From NCBI GenBank assembly GCA_964637345.1, contig CAZWTD010000005.1, forward strand, positions 1 to 60,819: 60,819 nucleotides of DNA. Direction: 5' to 3'. Below, one piece after another: positions 7,600 through 12,621 of the stretch (positions are counted from its first letter, which is position 1; each line of letters begins with the position of its first letter). Under the pieces are notes generated by a model, which was not told the origin of the DNA, made no database searches, and saw nothing but the letters and a program-made list of their open reading frames with translations. Position numbers and translations under genes: made by a program. The DNA comes from CAZWTD01 sp964637345 (GTDB lineage Bacteria; Patescibacteriota; Patescibacteriia; HK-STAS-PATE-3).

Positions 7600-7688
7600 G
7601 GCGGGGAGACGACTTCTCGTTCCCCGCCCTGTGCTGGACTGATCTGTGCACTGCAACACTTTTGTTCGCAATGCTCTAGGTTGCTTTG
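7600..7688 (-). ncRNA. 5-nt periodic array plus hairpin in the 3' UTR of the RAMP-like gene
   Basis: Begins 13 bases after the stop codon of the RAMP-like gene. Twelve 5-mers (7629-7688) with G at the fixed position in ten and C in two, ending in the canonical last 5-mer CACAG, then the hairpin GGCGGGGA/TCCCCGCC (7600-7628) and a T-rich tail. It has no promoter of its own, so it is part of, or processed from, the mRNA. Confidence 0.8.
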
Positions 7689-7701
7689 AGTGAAGCTAGG
7701 G

Positions 7702-8337
7702 TTACTCCTTCACCGGAACCGGGTTGCCCGCGTCGTCGATCTCGGCCCACTCCGCGATGTTGAACTGCCCGAAGGGACCGCGCTTCGACGGACGGAAGGC
7801 TCCAACTCCGACGCGTCCGCCCCGCTCCACGAGCTGCTTCGCAACGCTGACCGACGCCCCGTCGACATCGGTATCGATGACGATGGTCATGTCCACGCCC
7901 CACTTCGGGAACTTCGGCCTGATCACGCAACAGGCCGGCTTGCCGGGAGCGTTGAGGTTGCGGCCCGCCCGCTTGTCAACGACCCAGTTCGGGGGATCGC
8001 TCGTGGTTCCGTTCGTCAGCGGCAAGAACTCGCCGCCCTCGATCTCGAAGAACGAGTAGAGTTCGGTGGTCTCCGCCGTGGAAACGTTAGCCCGACCCTT
8101 GAACGTGACCTTGCGTCCAGCCTCGACGAAAGCGCCGTAGAAGTAGGTCGCCGGGAGCGCGATTCGACCCTGGTCATCCTTGATGACCTGCCGGGCCGCG
8201 GCCTGTTCAAAGGTCATCTCCGAGGTTGCGGCGGCCTGACTCCTCTTGCGCGTCCAGAGCGCCATCAAGGTTTCTTCAGGCATTGGACACATCATGAGCG
8301 GAGTCTTGCCTTCGATCCTGACCCTGATCCGTTTCAC
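7702..8337 (-). CDS. RAMP/Cas7-like RNA-binding protein (putative)
   Basis: 211 residues. The start is the GTG at 8337, five bases after AGAAGGAGAAA, which makes the protein begin MKRIRVRIEGKTPLMMCPMP; an upstream in-frame GTG at 8367 has no Shine-Dalgarno. Visible motifs: TPLMM (12-16), IALPATYFYGAFVEAGR (59-75), DKRAGRN (121-127), RPKFPKW (140-146) and GGRVGVGAFRPSKRGPFGQF (173-192). The last is a glycine-rich loop of the RAMP type. The whole pattern matches a family I know from phage and mobile genomes that resembles Cas7-like RRM-fold proteins; this is recognition, not a search. It has its own promoter, an array-bearing leader, an array in its 3' UTR and small RNA units upstream, so it is the best candidate for the protein that binds the arrays. 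It could instead be an unrelated phage protein. Confidence 0.6.
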   Translation of the reverse strand: MKRIRVRIEGKTPLMMCPMPEETLMALWTRKRSQAAATSEMTFEQAAARQVIKDDQGRIALPATYFYGAFVEAGRKVTFKGRANVSTAETTELYSFFEIEGGEFLPLTNGTTSDPPNWVVDKRAGRNLNAPGKPACCVIRPKFPKWGVDMTIVIDTDVDGASVSVAKQLVERGGRVGVGAFRPSKRGPFGQFNIAEWAEIDDAGNPVPVKE

Positions 8338-8370
8338 GACTTTTCTCCTTCTCGAAGAACCTACCACGTG

Positions 8371-8425
8371 CCCCGTGGCGGGGTTTGCCCCTGTGCCAAG
8401 CTAAACTACACTTGATTGGGCAACA
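8371..8425 (-). promoter_or_regulatory. array-type mRNA leader of the RAMP-like gene with alternative hairpins
   Basis: From the predicted start (about 8423) the mRNA leader is itself a short 5-nt array: seven register steps at 8391-8425, six with G, ending CTTGG-CACAG. It is followed by GGGGC-AAA-CCCC, which overlaps a second possible stem CCCCG-CCA-CGGGG, so the two hairpins exclude each other. This looks like an attenuator or a binding site through which the protein could control its own synthesis. Confidence 0.6.
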
Positions 8426-8429
8426 CGCG

Positions 8430-8458
8430 ACCTTAGCCGAGGCGGTCAGTTTTGTCAA
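8430..8458 (-). promoter_or_regulatory. promoter of the RAMP-like gene
   Basis: TTGACA (8453-8458), 17-base spacer, TAAGGT (8430-8435). Same layout as the promoters of the small RNA units. Confidence 0.8.
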
Positions 8459-8471
8459 GGATATTTAAAAC

Positions 8472-8565
8472 GACAGAGCCTCTTTTGAAGCTCTGTCCTG
8501 TGCTGGGCCGTACTCTTCTGTACTACACAATGCGTTAGCAAGAAACGCTCGACGACGCTACGGCT
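8472..8565 (-). ncRNA. 5-nt periodic small RNA, unit 12
   Basis: Array 8498-8567: fourteen steps, eleven G, two C and one U at the fixed position (the only U in all arrays). Hairpin GACAGAGC/GCTCTGTC at 8472-8497, an AT-richer stem than the others. Promoter TTGACA (8596-8601), N18, TAATAT (8572-8577), the best -10 box of the set; start near 8565. Confidence 0.8.
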
Positions 8566-8607
8566 TCCGGGATATTATCTGTCGCAATACTACGTTGTCA
8601 AATGAAT

Positions 8608-8718
8608 GACGGGGATCACCTCTTGATGTCCCCGCCCTAGGCTGAACATTTCTGAACAAAACAGTGCCTTACCAAACTGCACACAACACTACTCAACTGA
8701 ACAGGACATAGTTCACTC
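8608..8718 (-). ncRNA. 5-nt periodic small RNA, unit 11
   Basis: The clearest unit: fifteen successive 5-mers (8637-8711), every one ending in G on the RNA strand, with no indel. Last 5-mer CCTAG. Hairpin 8608-8636 is identical in its inner part to that of unit 10, pointing to duplication. Promoter TTGACA (8748-8753), N17, TACGTT (8725-8730); start near 8718, so only about seven bases precede the array. Confidence 0.9.
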
Positions 8719-8760
8719 AATTTAAACGTATCAGCGCATGGCCTATCTGTCAATTGAAAC

Positions 8761-8868
8761 GGCGGGGATCACCTCTTGATGTCCCCGCCCTGTGCAAATA
8801 CTGAAGTGCGCAGCTCAGCACAGCACGCGGCACTACCGAGGTGAGCATTTGCCTGCTTTACTGAAGCC
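8761..8868 (-). ncRNA. 5-nt periodic small RNA, unit 10
   Basis: Array 8790-8865: fifteen steps, twelve G and three C, with one 6-base step (8795-8800). Hairpin GGCGGGGA/TCCCCGCC 8761-8789. Promoter TTGACT (8898-8903), N17, TAAAAG (8875-8880); start near 8868. Confidence 0.82.
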
Positions 8869-8906
8869 CGAATACTTTTACACATAAACATCAAAGAAGT
8901 CAAAAT

Positions 8907-9011
8907 GGCGCCCCGATCTTGATGATGGAGCGCCCTGTGCAGTGGTTGCCTATAGTCAGCTAAGGTGAACCGGACAAAACCATGCTGTCAATGCTTAACA
9001 AGGCTTTGCAT
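8907..9011 (-). ncRNA. 5-nt periodic small RNA, unit 9
   Basis: Array 8935-9013: sixteen steps, thirteen G and three C, with one 4-base step (8985-8988). Hairpin GGCGCTCC/GGGGCGCC 8907-8934, with T tail running into the next -35. Promoter TTGACA (9041-9046), N17, TAAAAG (9018-9023); start near 9011. Confidence 0.82.
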
Positions 9012-9057
9012 CTGGGACTTTTACTTCTTTTTTTCTTAGATGTCAAGGACATAGAGA

Positions 9058-9170
9058 AACGGGAAGCGATCGCGCGCTTCCCGTTCTGTGCTGCACATAA
9101 GAACGGATAACCTGGCGGTAGCGATCTCCGCTCGACTTCACTGCGCCGGTGTCAACGTAAGGAAAGCCGG
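9058..9170 (-). ncRNA. 5-nt periodic small RNA, unit 8
   Basis: Array 9086-9150: thirteen steps, ten G and three C; the G-or-C register continues without a break to the predicted start (about 9170), seventeen steps in all. Hairpin AACGGGAAGCG/CGCTTCCCGTT 9058-9085. Promoter TTGACA (9200-9205), N17, TATACA (9177-9182). Confidence 0.8.
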
Positions 9171-9212
9171 CAACATTGTATATCCTTCTTTCTTGAGTAT
9201 GTCAAATGAAAT

Positions 9213-9318
9213 GGCAGGAATACGGCGAACCGCTTCCTGCCCTGTACTCAACAAAGCCCAACATCGGATCGCGAAAGAAGACCTGACTCGACACGACGAT
9301 ACAATACTTCAGAGGGCA
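9213..9318 (-). ncRNA. 5-nt periodic small RNA, unit 7
   Basis: Array 9242-9311: fourteen steps, twelve G and two C, last 5-mer TACAG. Hairpin GGCAGGAA/TTCCTGCC 9213-9241, then TTTCATTTGACA in which the T stretch leads straight into the next promoter. Own promoter TTGACT (9348-9353), N17, TAAAAA (9325-9330); start near 9318. Confidence 0.82.
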
Positions 9319-9360
9319 CTGCACTTTTTATCAGATTCGTTCATTGGAGTCAAATAAAAC

Positions 9361-9486
9361 GGCGGGGATTCCTCGATCGAATCGAGGATCCCCGCCCTGT
9401 GCAAAACCAAGCAATAGTTTTCTGAAGACTGCTTTACTGCGCTAGGCTCCACCTAACACTACTGGACTCCTCCGCGCGATGCTTCA
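9361..9486 (-). ncRNA. 5-nt periodic array plus hairpin in the 3' UTR of the helicase gene
   Basis: Starts seven bases after the helicase stop codon. Eighteen 5-mers (9397-9486), sixteen with G and two with C, the longest array found. Hairpin 9361-9396 has a 16-bp stem GGCGGGGATCCTCGAT and complement. No promoter is visible between the stop codon and the array, so it is transcribed with the helicase mRNA. Confidence 0.85.
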
Positions 9487-9492
9487 TCTCAA

Positions 9493-11307
9493 TCATCGTA
9501 GTAACTGAATTGATTCCTCTACGCACTGCTCGAAGGTTTGGTCTCCGCGGTAGGCGGATTCAAGCCACTTCGGCAGTGAGCCGCGAAGAAAGCGTCCGAA
9601 CTGCTGGGAGATGAAGAAGGTCACGCCGAGGTCCTCCGCGCTCCGGACGTTCCTCCCCCGAACCTGGAGAGCTTGGTTCATGACCCGCCAGTTGCGGATC
9701 GACCAAACCCGGCTCCCACTGAAGCGACGCTCTTCGAAGAGCGTCATCGGATCATCCGGCCGTTGGTAGCCCGGGCGGAGCATGAAGATAACCGGCGCGA
9801 TCTGCCTCGGCAGATCAATGCCCTCGCCATACTGCGCCGCAGTCCCGACGAGTACATCACCGGCTCCATCCCAGAAACGCGCCGCTACCTCCTTCGCCGG
9901 CCTTCCGTTCCCGTACGTTACGGCATCCACACCTTCCTCGCCCGCGAGCTGAAGGAACTTCTGGCGTTCGGCCTCGGAGATCACGACAACGAGCGACCGG
10001 ATCCCGTGGTCAGCGAAGCGACGGCAGGTCCGGGCAATCCGCCGCAATGAACGGGTCAAATCTTGCCGGTTGCGCGACTTCATCGCGAGGTTCGGCGTAT
10101 CAGTCGGAAGAAAAACCCGCGTCCTCTCCGCTGGAAAATCCGAATCAAGCGTGTAGACCGGCGCCTTGATGCCCGTCTCAGCCGTGAACGCGTCCGGACT
10201 CCCGATCGTAGCCGAGTAAGCGACGGTCCGGGGGGCTAGAATTCGTTCGATGAGCGGGGCGACGTAGTACGCTTTGATGATCAGGCGATACTGCGCCTTC
10301 GCTCCTTCCGGCTTCTCCTCTTCGTAGTAGGCGTAGGTATAGTTCAAGGGTCCGCGATGCTCTCCCGGGAGCGCGTATTCGAGCGAACGAAGGTAACGCC
10401 GGAGATCGCGCAGAATCACTTCGAGTTGCCGCAGAGTTTCCCGTTGGCTCCTCGAGTCGATGACGCGCGATATGACCGCGCGCTGAAGTTCACGAGCCAG
10501 CCGGTCCGAGTCGAAGGTCTCAAGCACGCCGATAAGCTCGGCGATTTCGTGATCTTCGAGCAGGGTCTGGCTCAACGCCGGCTTTCGCTTAATGATCCTG
10601 AGCATCTTCCGAGCGAATACCCGAAGCTGCTCACCAGCCCTCTGGTCGACCTCAGCAAGCAGGTCGGCCGCGCGCCAGAGATGGTAGTCCGTGATCTCGA
10701 AACTCAAACAGCTGCGGACCACGTCAGCAATACGGTGCGCTTCGTCGATGACCAGGCCTTGTGCCTCACCCCACCGACTCGATTGATAGAGCTGGTGGAA
10801 GAGATAAAAGGCCATCGTACAGACAACGATTGGCGCCCGCTGAGCCGCAAGCTTCTGGACATAGTAAGGGCAAGGTCGCGCGCCGGGCTCTACTACTGCG
10901 CCGGTATCGAGATCGACCCGATGCGGACAGTCGACAAGCGTCAGGCATGCAATCTCATCCGCACGCAGCCCTTCTTCAGGATAGTAGAGGCACTCGTGCT
11001 CATTCCGGCCATACACCGGCACCAAGTCTGAGTGAAGCCTAACAACTTGATCGACAAGGGCCTTGGTCGGTACGACGTAGAAGAGCGGGCCGACGCCGGC
11101 TTCGGCGAGGGTTCTCAAAAACGAATAACCGATTGCAGTCTTACCGCTACCGACGGGCAGCTCAAGGGTGATCCGTCCATCGTTCTTCGTCACGAGTTCC
11201 ATGGCTTCGACCTGGGCCGGCCGCGGACCGCCCGGGTAGAGCTGGCCTGGAAAGGCGGCTGCATAATCCAGCTCACCAAGATGTTGCCGATGTTTCTGAT
11301 GACTCAC
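9493..11307 (-). CDS. DinG/XPD-type superfamily 2 helicase with likely Fe-S cluster
   Basis: 604 residues, started at GTG 11307 because AAGGAGG lies eight bases upstream. Walker A LPVGSGKTA near residues 50-58, DEAH box in LVIDEAHRIADVV near 188-191, motif VI region NQALQVRGRNVRSAEDLG followed by FFISQQFGRFLRG near the C terminus. Cysteines at about 106, 121, 127 and 146 between motifs I and II are where DinG/XPD enzymes hold a 4Fe-4S cluster. Such enzymes unwind DNA or DNA-RNA hybrids 5' to 3'. It has its own promoter, and array RNA units lie on both sides, so it is probably a component of the same system, as DinG is in type IV CRISPR. A stand-alone repair helicase is the alternative. Confidence 0.88.
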   Translation of the reverse strand: MSHQKHRQHLGELDYAAAFPGQLYPGGPRPAQVEAMELVTKNDGRITLELPVGSGKTAIGYSFLRTLAEAGVGPLFYVVPTKALVDQVVRLHSDLVPVYGRNEHECLYYPEEGLRADEIACLTLVDCPHRVDLDTGAVVEPGARPCPYYVQKLAAQRAPIVVCTMAFYLFHQLYQSSRWGEAQGLVIDEAHRIADVVRSCLSFEITDYHLWRAADLLAEVDQRAGEQLRVFARKMLRIIKRKPALSQTLLEDHEIAELIGVLETFDSDRLARELQRAVISRVIDSRSQRETLRQLEVILRDLRRYLRSLEYALPGEHRGPLNYTYAYYEEEKPEGAKAQYRLIIKAYYVAPLIERILAPRTVAYSATIGSPDAFTAETGIKAPVYTLDSDFPAERTRVFLPTDTPNLAMKSRNRQDLTRSLRRIARTCRRFADHGIRSLVVVISEAERQKFLQLAGEEGVDAVTYGNGRPAKEVAARFWDGAGDVLVGTAAQYGEGIDLPRQIAPVIFMLRPGYQRPDDPMTLFEERRFSGSRVWSIRNWRVMNQALQVRGRNVRSAEDLGVTFFISQQFGRFLRGSLPKWLESAYRGDQTFEQCVEESIQLLR

Positions 11308-11412
11308 CGATTCCCTCCTTGTGGGAGAAATGACCAGAGATCCAAGGGTTACAACTCCGGTCGGTCCTCCAGGCCAAACCGAAGGTTTACTTTGTAAATG
11401 AACGAACTATAG

Positions 11413-11441
11413 AAGTTATCGGAAATCGCAGAGAAAGTCAA
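11413..11441 (-). promoter_or_regulatory. promoter of the helicase gene
   Basis: TTGACT (11436-11441), 17-base spacer, TAACTT (11413-11418). It directly follows the hairpin of unit 6 and predicts a 100-nt leader. The leader can form small hairpins (AACC-TTC-GGTT) but has no convincing 5-nt array. Confidence 0.75.
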
Positions 11442-11448
11442 CATAAAC

Positions 11449-11552
11449 GGCGGAGACCCCCTAAACGGTGATCTCCGCCCTGAGCTCCACTTCAGCTAAC
11501 TTCGCTAGACCCAGGATAGCTGCTCAACACAGTACACGGCGAAGGAATGCAT
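11449..11552 (-). ncRNA. 5-nt periodic small RNA, unit 6
   Basis: Array 11480-11544: thirteen steps, eleven G and two C; the register continues to about 11554. Steps 11-12 counted from the hairpin read CCGTG-TACTG, the same as unit 4 in the same position. Hairpin GGCGGAGA/TCTCCGCC 11449-11479. Promoter TTGACT (11581-11586), N16, TAAAAG (11559-11564). Confidence 0.82.
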
Positions 11553-11597
11553 GCACCACTTTTATCTAATATCCAAAACTAGTCAAGCAACTCAAAT

Positions 11598-11702
11598 GGC
11601 GGGGAAGCTCCAAGGAGCTCCCCGCCCTGTACTGAACATGACAAAACTTTACGAAACTGTACGAAGCTCGACGTAGCTGAGCCTAGAATTCCTGCGAGCC
11701 TT
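11598..11702 (-). ncRNA. 5-nt periodic small RNA, unit 5
   Basis: Array 11627-11686: twelve 5-mers, all ending in G, last one TACAG. Hairpin GGCGGGGAGCTCC/GGAGCTTCCCCGCC 11598-11626. Promoter TTGACA (11732-11737), N17, TAACTT (11709-11714), identical in its -10 box to the helicase promoter. Confidence 0.87.
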
Positions 11703-11740
11703 ACAGGCAAGTTACCTTTGGAAAAAGTAAATGTCAAAAT

Positions 11741-11841
11741 GACGGGGAGTCCTTTAGGGAATCCCCGTCCTGTGCAAAACATAGCCTCTCTCCGCCGTGG
11801 TTCACCTCGCAATACCCAACAGTACACGGCAACACTTCGAT
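11741..11841 (-). ncRNA. 5-nt periodic small RNA, unit 4
   Basis: Array 11770-11839: fourteen steps, thirteen G and one C. Hairpin GACGGGGA/TCCCCGTC 11741-11769, with ATTTTGACA following so that terminator tail and next -35 overlap. Promoter -35 TTGACA (11871-11876); the -10 at 17 bases is only TAGTCG, the weakest of the set. Confidence 0.8.
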
Positions 11842-11883
11842 AGATTACGACTACCTTAAATAATATTGCTTGTCAATATTAAT

Positions 11884-11979
11884 GGTAGGGATGCGACGGA
11901 CCGCTCCTTGCCCTATACATAGCTATACAAATCTCTACATCACTGAAGTTAGCTGTACCCAACAGAACAACGTGAGATC
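11884..11979 (-). ncRNA. 5-nt periodic small RNA, unit 3
   Basis: Array 11913-11972: twelve steps, eleven G and one C, last 5-mer TATAG. The hairpin (11884-11912) is the least perfect, with mismatches in GGCAAGGAGCG against CGCATCCCTACC. Promoter TTGCCA (12009-12014), N17, TAGCTT (11986-11991). Confidence 0.75.
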
Positions 11980-12020
11980 AAATGAAAGCTAGCGTATAAT
12001 AATCACAATGGCAAGAAAAT

Positions 12021-12131
12021 GGCGCCCGAATCTTTCGACCGGACGCCCTAGGCTCAGCTTGGCCGTGCGAGACTTAGCGTACAACGCAATACGCTACTGT
12101 ACTTAACTCGACAACGCAGATATTCAGACCG
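12021..12131 (-). ncRNA. 5-nt periodic small RNA, unit 2
   Basis: Array 12048-12121: fifteen steps, all G, with a single 4-base step at 12078-12081 after which the register resumes for eight more 5-mers. Last 5-mer CCTAG. Hairpin 12021-12047. Promoter TTGACG (12162-12167), N18, TAGGTT (12138-12143). Confidence 0.83.
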
Positions 12132-12173
12132 ACCATGAACCTATCATCACCCCCCTTCATTCGTCAAATAAAC

Positions 12174-12268
12174 GGCGTCCCGCGGAAGCGGGACGCCCTG
12201 TGCTTGACTATAGACTGCTTTGCTGTTCTGGACTTGACCGAACTGGACAAGGCTTGGGCATACGTAGC
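12174..12268 (-). ncRNA. 5-nt periodic small RNA, unit 1
   Basis: Array 12198-12267: fourteen steps, twelve G and two C, last 5-mer CACAG. Hairpin GGCGTCCCGC/GCGGGACGCC (10-bp stem) at 12174-12197 followed by GTTTATTTGAC. Promoter TTGACC (12298-12303), N17, TATTTA (12275-12280). It is the first unit of the series and diverges from secG. Confidence 0.82.
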
Positions 12269-12396
12269 GCTAGATAAATAACATAATTAATAAAAGGGGT
12301 CAATAACTGACTAAAATACAATTTCCTGAAATACGTGATAGATTGACGAAAAAGGGCAAATAGGCTAGAGTATACGCTGCCTTCAATGAACACCTT

Positions 12397-12618
12397 ATGA
12401 TCTTCTGGATCAAAATTGCGACCATCGTTATTGCCGGCCTCCTAACCGCATCGATCCTGCTTCAGCAGCGCGGCTCAGGTCTCGGCGGAGCCTTCGGAGC
12501 AGACTCAAACGTCTTCGCGACGAAGCGCGGAATTGAGAAAGGCCTCTTTGTTGCCACGATCGTCTTGGCCATTCTCTTCTTTGGCCTGGCGGTCACCACT
12601 CTCTTCCTGAACTCCTAG
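12397..12618 (+). CDS. secG: preprotein translocase subunit SecG
   Basis: 73 residues with two membrane segments (about 4-22 and 49-69) joined by the conserved loop LQQRGSGLGGAFGADSNVFATKRG, the SecG signature. It assists SecYE in protein export. No Shine-Dalgarno precedes the ATG. The next gene starts four bases after its stop, so the two form an operon. Confidence 0.95.
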   Translation: MIFWIKIATIVIAGLLTASILLQQRGSGLGGAFGADSNVFATKRGIEKGLFVATIVLAILFFGLAVTTLFLNS

Positions 12619-12621
12619 CCT

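Noticed and set aside
9088..9357. 89-codon plus-strand ORF inside units 7 and 8
   Set aside because: It crosses two terminator hairpins and two promoters of the opposite strand, has no Shine-Dalgarno and no family resemblance.
8472..12268. TRAP (MtrB) binding sites
   Set aside because: The pitch of five matches, but TRAP needs about eleven GAG/UAG triplets. Here only the last base is fixed, the base before it is free, arrays have 12-18 steps and no mtrB-like gene is present.
8472..12268. Plain REP/BIME-type repeats or terminators only
   Set aside because: The hairpins alone could be read that way, but promoters at constant spacing and the 5-nt register between start site and hairpin are not explained by it.
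7600..12300. CRISPR array
   Set aside because: There are no identical direct repeats with spacers; hairpins vary between units, each unit has its own promoter, and no Cas1/Cas2 or repeat-processing gene is seen.
12208..12393. 61-codon minus-strand ORF over unit 1
   Set aside because: It covers a promoter and an array and shows no coding character.
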